Shown here in pieces: positions 1 to 10,019 of a stretch of 64,000 nt of DNA (position 1 is the first letter of the stretch; every line of letters begins with the position of its first letter). The notes under the pieces are model-generated. The model saw only the letters and a program-made list of their open reading frames with translations. It was not told where the DNA came from and made no database searches. Origin of the DNA: Haematococcus lacustris (Eukaryota; Chlorophyta; Chlorophyceae; Chlamydomonadales; Haematococcaceae); contig JASKMD010000020.1 in NCBI GenBank assembly GCA_030144725.1, forward strand, positions 3,221,000 to 3,284,999. The letters are read 5' to 3'. Both the position numbers and the translations under genes were made by a program.

Positions 1-2731
1 GGTGGTGGGGGGGGGGCAGGAGGGCAGGGTGTGGGGCTGGGGCAGTGGGCACAAATCTCTCCCTCGGGAGGCAGCAACAACGGTGGCATGGGGACTGCTG
101 CGGCCAAGAGTTGGGCATCCTTGTTTGCTTCTGCTGCTCAAATGCCTTCCTTTTCTACCCCTCCCCAACAAAGCGTGCTGGCCCAGTTGCTCTCTTTCGG
201 GCTTGTACCGTATGACAACGCTGGGCAGGGCCGTTGTGGACTTGAGTCTTTGTGGCATGGATTGGAGTTATCTGGCTCAGCACTACAGGTGTGGGGCCAT
301 GCATATGCATGTTGTGTGTGCTTGCTCACGTAACCATGCATGGTTAGGGGATCATGTTTGACTAATGCAACTGGTGCCGGTTTGCATTTTGCAGGGAGCG
401 AGTTTTGTGCGTGAACTCATGGTTCATGGTGTGTTAAAACTTGTGGACCTGGTTGAGCTGCGGCAGAACCAGCTGGCAATAAGGTTTTTGCAAAGCATCG
501 AGCAGACTTTCCTACCCATTGAGTCGCCCATGTTCTCATGCCGCTGGCCTGACCCTGTGAGCTTTGCACAGTGGGGTCAGCAATTCGCCGATCCAGCGGC
601 CTGGCTGGATCAGATCGGGGTCATTTGGATTGTCATGCTATTGGGGATCACCATTGTTGTCGTGGACCTCAACAAAGGGTTCATGCAACACTACACGCCC
701 AACAGCGTACTAGAACTTCTCATGGGTGAGGATGCCGCAGCCACAGCAGCAGAGTTGCTGCCCCTCATCACACCCCGTCTCTCCTCCTCTCTGCGTGTGC
801 GTGAAGTCGCGATGGTGGTAGAAGCTGACCGGCACTTCAGAGTGTTGCGCACACCAGATAACAGAGCTCTCCTCTCTTTGCATCATCTCATTTCCAACTG
901 GCAGCCATCACCTGTCCGCCCAGCCCCATCAGCACAGGGCAGCGGTGGTGCCGCACCTGTCCGCCCAGCCCCATCAACACCAGGCAGCGGTTGTGCTGAA
1001 CCTGTCCGCCCAGCCCTATCAACACATAAAAGGTACGTTAAGAAGGTACTTACATTTTATGATTTAAATCTTAGCTTATTTAACAAAACAACTGCATCTG
1101 CACCTCCTCATCTTTACAATCACTACAGCTTTCTGCCATACCATCTGCCATCTTTGCATGCATGCATGCATTCATGTCATGCACACAAGTCGTATGCAAC
1201 ACATGTAAAAATGCTCCCATGTGTGCATTGCATGTGTTGACAGTGTACCTACCGCTGATGTCAACCTATCCTCGCACACCTATCAAGGTTCTCAGGCAGT
1301 CCCTACCCCACCCACCCCACCCTCCGACCTCCACCACCTCCCAAAACCGTCATCACAGTCCTCTTGTGACCCGACACCCGCCCCGCCCATCCCAAGCACA
1401 CGCGTGGACGCACTGCAGCGGGAGGTCATCAGGCTCAGAAAGCAGCTTGTCAGGGCAAAAGCCATGCGGTTACCACCTGTGGCCAGACTCGCCCTAGCCT
1501 ACGTGCGCAATGAGTACCAAATGAGGCAGATCTTGCGCTCAGCGGGGCTCATGGCTGAGGGGCGTGGGCAGGAGGGGACCCATGGCAAGGATCATGAGCC
1601 ACCAACGCCCCCTATGCGCGGCCAGGTTGTGCACCTTGAGGAACCTCGAAGGGGTGTTGGCCCAAGGGGCAGGGTTGACCATGCACATTACCTGAGAGCC
1701 CTCGAGATGCAGGTGGACACCGGGCTGTCCTTCAACGCAATACCCAAGGCCTTGAAGGGCAGCTTTGCTGTCATGGCACCTGGGCAGCAGCTGGAGGTGT
1801 CTATCCCATGCGCCAGAAGTTACGGCAGAGCCTCTGAAGACATTGCCTTAACAGTCACCGAAGGCCAAGCACGTAAGTAAAGCAGCCATAAAGACTAACA
1901 TATTTATGGATGTATACGTAAGCATGAAGGACATGTGTTCAGCGTCCTGTGTGGTGTGTGCTGTGACATGTGTCATTGTGACATTGTGTACTTTGCTCGC
2001 AGTACACAGCCCTCAGTGGACATCTTACACCTGGAGTTGAGCAGCATCTAGCTGAAGTGTATCGACCAGTGCCCATCACCAATGCGGGATGTGAGACAGC
2101 TTTGAAGCCATTGAGCAGCAGCAGAGTTGACAGGATGGGGGTGGCGCAGGTTGTAGCCCATGTCAAGGCCCACACAGAGCCATTGCACACCTGGCACCAC
2201 TACATAACAGAAGCCAGCCTTGCAGCAAACAGGGCTGCGAAGCGAAGGCGCATGGCAGATGGCAAGGTCAACCCCCTCCTCCTTGTAGCCACCCCCCCCA
2301 ACACCGCAGGCCCTTTGCTCTTAGCTGCTACCGGAGGTGCCGAGACCCCCAACCCCTCTCATGCAACCAGGGTTGCAGCACAAGCTGGCAGTACACGCAA
2401 GCTACAAGAGCAGAAAAGGCGAGAGAAGCGAGCTGCAGCGGAGCTGTCCATCACCATGGAGTTTGCATCTACAGATACTCGACAGCAGTACCAGGCCGCA
2501 GCTGTGGAGCAACAGCAGGCTGCAAAAGAGCAAGCAAGCAATCGGGCAAGGATGGCAAAGCAGCAAATCCAAGCCATAGCCATGTACCGTTCTACAATAC
2601 AGCCATTGCCTGAGAAAACAGTGAAGCTCAGCTTAGATCAACTGAGGCAGTTGTGGGGTGTAGTAGGCCGGGGTCCTCCAGCAAAGACAGTCTGTGGGCT
2701 GCTGGATGCAATGGATGCACATGCACTTTGA
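1..2731 (+). CDS. OTU-like protein, 5' truncated (possibly transposon-derived)
   Basis: I read four exons that join in phase: 1-288 (enters from outside the window), 395-1032, 1244-1872 and 2010-2731, giving 758 residues to a TGA stop. Near the exon 1/2 junction the protein has the stretch PYDNAGQGRCGLESLWH, which resembles the D-x-G-x-C active-site block of OTU-type cysteine proteases. About 100 residues later comes a hydrophobic run ending IVVVDL, which resembles the later OTU strand. I do not see a clear catalytic histidine. The middle carries three imperfect PVRPAPS repeats and the C-terminal exon has a charged, Q-rich coiled-coil-like segment. OTU domains occur in host deubiquitinases and in many transposons; codon use is less GC-biased than in the housekeeping genes here, which fits a mobile origin. 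The exon chain is well supported by phase; the OTU assignment is an inference. Confidence 0.4.
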
Positions 2732-3985
2732 CCAATGTTGAATGGTGCTCTGACCTGTGGATATTACACGACCTCCACCTGCACGAGGTTGTTGAGATAC
2801 GGAAACGCAGGATATGCACCTGCAATGTACACATAGCAGGTGCTGCATGTGGTGTGTTGTTGGGCAACGACATCTTCAATAACAATGGAGTCTGCGGTTA
2901 TAACTATGCTGTAGTTGCCTGCAATTTTACCTTTAGATGAAACTGCGGCAAGGGGTTGCTATGAGCACTGTCATATCACCACACAAGTTTCAGGCCTACT
3001 GGTCACACATGTGCCATGTGACACCACATCATGTGTGATGTGGTACTATTCCCTGCCAAGAGGCACACACTTAGTGCATCGTCATGCAACCTAATCTATT
3101 GCTTACCTTGTGCCATGACGAGCCTACAGGTATGTTTTCAGCCTCAAATTCGCTGTGGCTGGACCGGGGGCCGGGTTTGCAGCAGTTCTGCATGGTCGCA
3201 GTCGGGTCCACAATTCATGAGTCCCACGCGTTCATTTTGGCAGCTACGTAGCGGTACAAGTACCAATGTTCTCACTGGCATCGTCGGTCGCTCCACTTGC
3301 AAAGGGCACGAAAGTCAGCGCTCAAGCGATTACAAGCTTTGCGATGCGCATGGGGTCTATTGTACCGCACTCCGTCGACTGGACAGTTCTCTAGGCTACG
3401 CTTGGTCCAGATTCTTGGCAGGCTACGGAGGTGGACATCCGGCAGGGAGCTAACAGCGACGCGCTGAGCCCAGCGGTGCAAGTCTTACATGCTGGGATGG
3501 CCTGTACGTGATATGCGAAAAATATTCAAATTTCCGCAGGACGTGTCACAGCTGAACGGGGGTCAGCGGAGCCGACGGTTGGCCGGCGGTTATAGCCATT
3601 TCTGAGCTCTTTGGGAACTCCGGCTCCGGCTCTGGCTCTTTGCTCGGGATCTGGCTTCGGCTCTGGCTCCGGCTCCGGCTCCTTCATTGGAAACGGGGTC
3701 TAAGTCTCCCGGTCACACATGGCACTGGCCAGATAACCAAACAATACGATTGCCCCTTACAAAGGAGATGTGTGTGCGCTAGAGTCGTGCATAGGGTAGG
3801 GCTGTAGCGAATAGGTTAGGGACACGTAGGGTAGGTCCCGACTCCTAGGTTAGAGACACACACCGGTCTCTCACTGCTGTGGAGGAGTGTAGGGGGCTCC
3901 ACAGGAGGATAGGGATACAGCATGGTTGATAGATCCGATGTATATACTGTCATGGCAGAGCTGTCGTAGACCTATGAAGCTACCG
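2732..3985. other. Intergenic spacer with a small GGCTCC/GGCTCT minisatellite
   Basis: I see no convincing coding exon here. At 3618-3683 there is an imperfect hexamer array of the type (GGCTCC)/(GGCTCT), which would read as Gly-Ser but lies in no supported gene. The stretch just before 3974 probably contains the 5' UTR of the downstream cyclin gene. Confidence 0.4.
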
Positions 3986-6309
3986 ATGTCCGAGCTACCG
4001 GATTATTTGAGCACCTTTGTGCTGCGGCTTACTTCCACGCTGCTGCGTCTGCCTGCACGGGCCACCATCGCCGCAGCTAGCTACTGGCACTACTACAAGC
4101 AGCATCGATGCCTGATCCCTCAACAGGACTTGCTCCCAGACCATGTGGGTTACTCTCCTCGTTCTCGCGGCTGTGGAAGGGTGAAGCGCCGGTTGCATTA
4201 AAACAACTGGGTTGAGCAGCTGACCTGACGATCCTGCATGGGCCCGCCCTGAAGATCGTGAGCGCGGCGTGCATCTTCCTAGCCAGCAAAACCGAGGAGG
4301 TGAGCTGCACTTCTACACCCTCCACTGTGGCCGGCCAGCAGCCTTCCCTGTGCCACATGCTCGCTTGGCCTGCCAGTCCAGCAGCCCCGCCCCTGCATTG
4401 AGCACAGGACCCAGCACCTGGCCCTGCTCCCGCTCTGCAGGTGCCAGTCAGCAACAACCACCTGCTCAATGTGGTCCTCATCCTGCACCAGCTGCTCACC
4501 CAGGGGCACCTCACCCCGGCCCAGCTGCTGGCAACCACCGACCCCAGCTCAGCCATGGCCACACCTGAGTCACCCCATCAGGCAGCGGGCCCACCTGCCG
4601 TCCCCCTAATGCACAGCGGCACCGAGTGCACAGCCACCAGTGCCCCTGGTGACAGCAGCAGTGGCGGGCCAGGGGCCGCAGAGGTACCCCCAGCACAGCC
4701 TGAGCAGTGTAAAGGCAGTGCCTGTACTGGCCCAGGCTCAGAGCAAGGTGGTGGGCGGGAGGGGGTCGGAGGGCCCAGCACCCACCCCCCCCCCTCCCCC
4801 TCCTCCCAGGCCCCCCCGGTCAGCTGCCTGCAGCTGTCGCAGCTGGTGTCAGCCAGCAGCAGCGTGCTAGTGGGCCAGGCCTACTACGACGCCAAGGCCA
4901 GCATGCTGTCAGCTGAGCAGCAGGTGCTGAGGCTGCGCCGCTTCAACCTGCTGTGTCTGCAGCCAGCCCCTGCACTGTACCACGTGGCAGCAGTGCTGCG
5001 CGCACCCCCTCGCCTGCTGGCCCTGGCCCTGGGCCTCATGCACGACGCTGCCACCTTCACTCCGCTGCTGCTGCAAGCACCAGATCGGATGAGGGGCCTG
5101 ATGCATGCTGGCAGCGGGCAGGCAGCGGGCCAGGCGGCGGACAGAGCTGCAGCCCCTGCCAGGCAGTGCGGTGCAGGCAGCCCTGAGGAGGAGCCTGAGG
5201 CCCCCCCGCAGGCCTTCAGGGCTGCTGGCCAGGCTGTGGCCAGGCCCCCCCTGCCTGCTGCCAGGCCAGGGGCTGGGGTGCTGCTGCTGCACCAGGGGGG
5301 GGGCCTGCAGGCGCATCAGGCTGCGGTGGCGCTGGCAGTGGCCTGCCTGCTGCTGGCGGCGGAGCTGCTGGGCCACAGCCTGCCTGGCCCTGAGGCCCTG
5401 GCGGCGCACGGCGGCAGCCCGGGCCCCACCCCCTTGCCTGCAGCTGGGGAGTCTGAAGAGCTGGCCAGGGGGGGCAAGGGGCGGGTGGAGGGTCAGCGGC
5501 TGGCAGCAGGTGGCTGCGCACGGGAAAACATGGGCAGGGCGGGAGGCGGTGCCAGGGAAGGGGCCAGGGGGCAGCAGGTGCAGGGGGAGGAGGGGGGCAG
5601 GGCCCCGCGAGGCTGGCGGGCGGAGCAGGTGTCCAGTCAGGGAAGGGCAGCCAGGGGGGCGGGGTCTGGCGGGCAGTGGGCCCGAGTGGACCCCAGCCCT
5701 GAGGCCCACAGGGGGGCGCTGCGTCATGACGGGCGCCGGGCCGCAACCGCTGGCAGTCAAAGGGGCTGGGGCGAGGGGCAGCAGGGCGCTGCAGCCCGGT
5801 CAGTCCAGCGCACTGGTGCAGGTGGCGCTGGGGGCAGCAGGCGCAGGCCGCGCTCCTGCTCCCCTGCCCGCCACTTCCCCTCCTCGCCCTCCTGCTCACC
5901 TGAAGTGAGGCCCAGGGGCAAGAAAGGTGGCCAAGGGGGGTGGCAGGCGTCGGCAAGGCAGGGGCGGCACAGCTCCCCGCCCGCTGCCCCCCCACGCTCC
6001 ACCTCAGGCCAGCTGGGGGCTCAGGAGCAGCAGCCAGGACCCCCCCCTGAGCCACAGGGCGCCAGCAGCAGGGCCTCCTGGACTATGGCCTTCGGCGTGC
6101 AGCCTGAGGTGGCGGCTGAGCTGGCGGCAGAGGTGCTGCAGGGGCTGCTGGCGGCGCGCCGGGCACTGCAGGCCCCGAACACCTACCAGGGGGTGGAGGG
6201 CGCCAGGGAGCCAGCTGCTCCTCCTGTGGCCCCCCTCGTGGGGTGTGGGCTGCCCTCCCCGGACACTGCCGCCCTGCACCCGGCAGGCTGGACCCCCCAG
6301 CTAGGGTAA
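3986..6309 (+). CDS. Cyclin-like protein (cyclin Q/L/T-type box)
   Basis: The first exon (ATG at 3986, or 3974 in the same frame) encodes a first cyclin-box helix: LRLPARATIAAASYWHYYKQ. A second exon at about 4221-4300 encodes KIVSAACIFLASKTEE, the classic cyclin-box helix, and ends at a GTGAGC donor. A third piece from 4441 continues VPVSNNHLLNVV. After a Ser/Pro/Gly-rich insert comes AYYDAKASMLSAEQQVLRL (about 4880-4940), another typical transcriptional-cyclin segment. Around 5300-5420 HQAAVALAVACLLLAAELLG fits the second cyclin fold. The frame closes at TAA 6307-6309. Transcriptional cyclins (L, T, K, Q) partner with CDK9/10/11/12 in the nucleus. The inserts inside the box are unusual; some may be unrecognised introns. 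The donor of exon 1 is not resolved. The subfamily is uncertain. Confidence 0.6.
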
Positions 6310-7155
6310 GGCGACACAGCGCCTGGCCAGCGGTGCAGGGGGGTGGGAGATGGGGGTGCGTCGGACACTCCCAGCTGGGACGGCTGGCATTGCTTGCATG
6401 GCTCACCCGGTTAGGTCCCGGATCTATTCCCTGTAGAGGACATCGGTCATATTCGCATTGCTCTGGTGTGTGGCGCCCTTAGACCCTCTTGCCCGGCATC
6501 AGCAGACAGCAGCCACTATGCAGGCAGGCCTACAACGATGTTAATCGATGCGACAGTTACCTGCTTGCAAGGCAGGTCCATGCCAGGCTACAGTGAGTGC
6601 AGGGTGCGATCCAGCTAGGCAGTGCATTGGCGCCAATTTCAGCTTGCTTGCCTCTGGTGGCCATTCTCTTCTCTTAGCCATGGAGGGCCAGTCCTGTCCT
6701 AGCCATGCTGGTCCTGAGCACATGCAGGGCCAAGCCATAGGGGGCCCCTGGGCACCTCGCAGAGGCGCTCCTTCTGTCGTGAGGGTGTTTGATGTACAAG
6801 GGCCTCAGCAGGGACAGGTTCTGGAAGTCTGCAGCGCCTGGAAGTCCGTATACCAGGCCGAGGCAGGAGGCAGAAGGCACACACTGCTGCTTCACTTGCT
6901 ATTTGTAACATGATACAACCAACTAGTTGCAACCAACAGGGGACATCCTCGACATTTGCCACTAAATTCTTGCTACGTCAGGATATTGCCGCGTCGTGAC
7001 CTTTACAAGCAGTGCACTTCACACCAAGGATCGTTGCAGGTCGAAGCGTGGCAGGGGCGCACTGCACTGCACATGTCTGGCCTGACGGATTGACAGCCTC
7101 GACACAATTGAAGCCCGCCGTCACGCGCGTTTGCCCTGCTGGTCAGCTGCGCCCT
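6310..7155 (+). other. Spacer between cyclin-like gene and SEN34 gene
   Basis: No supported exon. It should hold the 3' UTR of the cyclin-like gene and the promoter and 5' UTR of the SEN34 gene that starts at 7156. I see no repeat array or obvious TATA element. Confidence 0.4.
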
Positions 7156-9295
7156 ATGTTCGAGATCGTGGTGTCTCCTTCCGGCGAGGGCTGCGTGTGG
7201 TCTGCTGAAGGTTGGCTACTTTTACGCGTTTCACCAGCGCTGCCCAATGGCTTCGCACAGCCTAGCACTGCTCTCACGCTGTGAATGCCTCGCAGGTGCT
7301 GTGGCAGCGCGCAGGGACCACGGGCTGCTGGGCAGCTTGGTCGGGGGCGTCGCACGTGAGCTGCTGAGCCAGCCTCCCCAGCGGCTCCCCCTCCCCCTCC
7401 GCTCCCCTCACTGCCAGTGCTGCTGGGGGCAGTGGTGCACACAGCTGCAGCGGCCCGCTGTGAGGGTGTCCAGCCCCTCAGTGTGGTGAGAGGCGTGCGC
7501 TGCCTGCTGCCACAGAGTTCAAGAGCCAGAACCTGGTGCACGGCCTGCCCCTGCTGCTGCAGCGGGAGGATGTGGCTCTGGCTGTGCAGCAAGGCAAGTC
7601 ACTGCCTGTGTCTGTCACACACTTAATCCTCGTCAGGGTCAGGACCAGGGTCAGGGTCAGGCTCTGGGTCAGGACCAGGGCCGTCATGGTGGAGTTCACA
7701 ACAGCTTTGCGAGGCTGCTGGCAGTACATGGCGGTGGTGTGCTCCCACAATGCTGGCACATGGCCTGTTGCAGCCCCCCCCCCCTCATTGCAGACAGAAG
7801 CCCAGGGAGGGCTCACCTGCAAGCTCTGACCCGTGTTACTCTCCCGCCCCGCCCCGCCCCCGCTTGCCCCGCCCCTCCACGCCTGTGGCCTGCCCCGTGT
7901 GACCCCTGCCATGCTGTGCCTGGGTGCAGGCTGGGCTAGTGCGCTGCCCCCCTCACTGGCGCCGCACCAGACACAGCTGCTGCCACCTGCACTGCCAGGC
8001 AGGGTGGGGCAGGGCAGCGGGGCGCAGCGGCGTAGCCACAACCGGCCGCAGGAGCAGCAGCTGCTGGCCGCCTACTACACCTACTATGAGCTGCGGGGGG
8101 CCTACGGGCTGGAAGCTCAGCGCATGGCCTGGCAGCAGCAGCAGCAGCAGCAGAGGGAGAAGCAACAGCCTCAGCAGCCTCAGCAGCCGCAAGAGCCGGA
8201 GCAGCCGGAGCAGCAGCAGCAGCAGCAGCAGCAGCGGGCACAGGGGCAGTTAGCCCAGCCGGCAGCTGCAGACAGGGGCCACCTGCAGCCATGCATGCAG
8301 CTGGCCACGGCCAGTCAGCAGGTTCAGGCGAGCTCCCCTGAAGCCAGCGGGGCAGGCCAGGCTGGCGTTGGCTGCCAGGGCGCTGCTGAGACCCCCTGGC
8401 AGGCAGCAGTCAGGGAGGGGGGAGCCCTCCTGCTGCCCGTCACCTGGCAGCAGGCAGCAGTGCTGCAGGGGGGGAGGGGGGAAGCAGCAGCAGCAGAGCA
8501 TGTGGGTGGATCCCCCCCTGAGCTGCTGCAGGGGCTGGAACGGTGCCGCAAGCGCATGCGCTACACATTGTTCTCACACCTGCATGACCAAGGGTGAGGG
8601 GGCTTGAGGTGTGGGGGGCAGATGGGGTAGGGCTGGGTTCTGGCACCTTGCCTACCTGTCCTGCTGATCCTGTGACCTACCTGCCCTGGCTGGTGGTGAA
8701 GGTGGGAGGCAGTTCAGTGGGGCTGGCTGGGCCAGGTCTCGTGTGGCCAGGCAGTGCCATGTTCTGGTCTGTGCAGCCGCGTGCTGCCAAGTCACTGTCA
8801 CTGAGAGGTCTGCTGACCAAACATTAGTCTGGAGCCGCCCTGCCCTACTCGCGGCCCCGCCGTCATCCGTGGCGACAGCGCAGCGCATGCGGCCACAGCG
8901 CCAGCAGTGCAGCGCTAGCCGGTTTTGCTCGCCATGTATCAAAACAGAGTAGATGCGGGTGCTCGTCGCGCCGTAGGTTCGCTTTGTCCGCTGGACCCAA
9001 GTTCGGGTGCGACCTGCTGGCTTACCCTGAAGATCCATGCCTGGTCCACGCTCAGTACGCGGTGCGGCTGTGTGATCCCGACACGCCCATCGACCTCACA
9101 ACCTTCAAGGCCGCGGCCCGCGGCTCGCATGCCGCCCGCAAGCACCTCGTCCTGGCGACGATGCTTCCACCGAGCTCTCCGACACTAGCCAGCGCTGACG
9201 ACGGTCCCGGGAGCCGGGCTGATGACGCCGCAGTCGCCCCCCAGCCGTGTTTCATATCCGTCGCCCCTGAACTCAGCTTTGGTCACGGCAGGTAG
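7156..9295 (+). CDS. SEN34: tRNA-splicing endonuclease catalytic subunit SEN34
   Basis: Five exons join in phase: 7156-7210, 7296-7355, 7516-7593, 7930-8593 and 8977-9295, giving 391 residues and a TAG stop. SEN34 cleaves the 3' splice site of intron-containing pre-tRNAs within the Sen2/15/34/54 complex. The N-terminus (MFEIVVSPSGEGCVWSAEG) and the segment LVHGLPLLLQREDVALAV match the family's N-terminal fold. The last exon carries the endonuclease domain FGCDLLAYPEDPCLVHAQYA...ARKHLVLA. The triad reads Tyr302, His310 and Lys341; the spacings of 8 and 31 residues equal those of human TSEN34 (247, 255, 286). Between the halves lies a long Gln-rich insert (about residues 115-150). Intron 3 starts with GC (AAG|GCAAGT), a minor GC-AG intron. 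It is convergent with the prolyl hydroxylase gene downstream. Confidence 0.9.
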
Positions 9296-10019
9296 AAGCC
9301 AGTCAACAGTGTCGCTGTGTAGCCATTGCTCTCAGCCCGTGACGTACACACCCTGGCTACGCATTCAGGTCCCAAACAATGAACGCAACAACACCTCCCT
9401 TGTTCATGCTACGTTTGATTGTGTAAGTAGCGGGCAGCGGCTGTGGGGTGCCACTTTGTCATTAGCCGCAATCGCCCTCACTCGCATCCTCTCACCCATG
9501 ACTTGCATATGAGAATCAACGCAGCTACTTCCCTTGCTTCAGCTACGTTTGTTTTTGTGAGTTGGGGGGTCGTCCTTTGCTTCATCTATGAAGCCGATCA
9601 GCACATCACTGCACGACTGTCCACATGGCACGACGAAAAATACGACGCATGGAGGTGCACAGTTGGTCGGATGCTACCCTGGACCGCGGGACCTCAAGCT
9701 TGGCCTGAGGTGAACCGCGGCCAGGTGCAGGGCCGTTGCTGCCCCGGCGCACTTCCCCTTGAGGCCGAACAGCTCGCGGTTTACGCAGTGTGCATAGTCA
9801 TCGTCGGAAAGTTTCGCCCCCCGAAAAACCGCCACAGCTAGCCAACCGGCCGGTCTAGATGACGCTTGCGCTACGAGCCTCGGCCTGCCAGCCGGTGTCA
9901 CAGGTCCGTGTGTTTGCCTGCAGCCAGGCCGGCCAGGCAGGAGGACAACACGCTTGTTGCACCCGGCTGTGGCTACGCTGGTCTGGGCCAGGTCGAGGCC
10001 CAGGCAGGACTAGCAGCGC
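9296..10019. other. Convergent spacer between SEN34 and P4H genes
   Basis: The two flanking genes end toward each other here. No coding exon is supported. Two similar stretches (about 9385-9425 and 9510-9560, sharing ACTTCCCTTG/CTACGTTTG words) suggest an old local duplication. Confidence 0.4.
9422..9426 (+). terminator. TGTAA poly(A) signal, SEN34
   Basis: TGTAA, the usual poly(A) signal of chlorophycean algae, lies 127 nt after the SEN34 stop codon. It is a short motif, so chance occurrence is possible. Confidence 0.4.
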
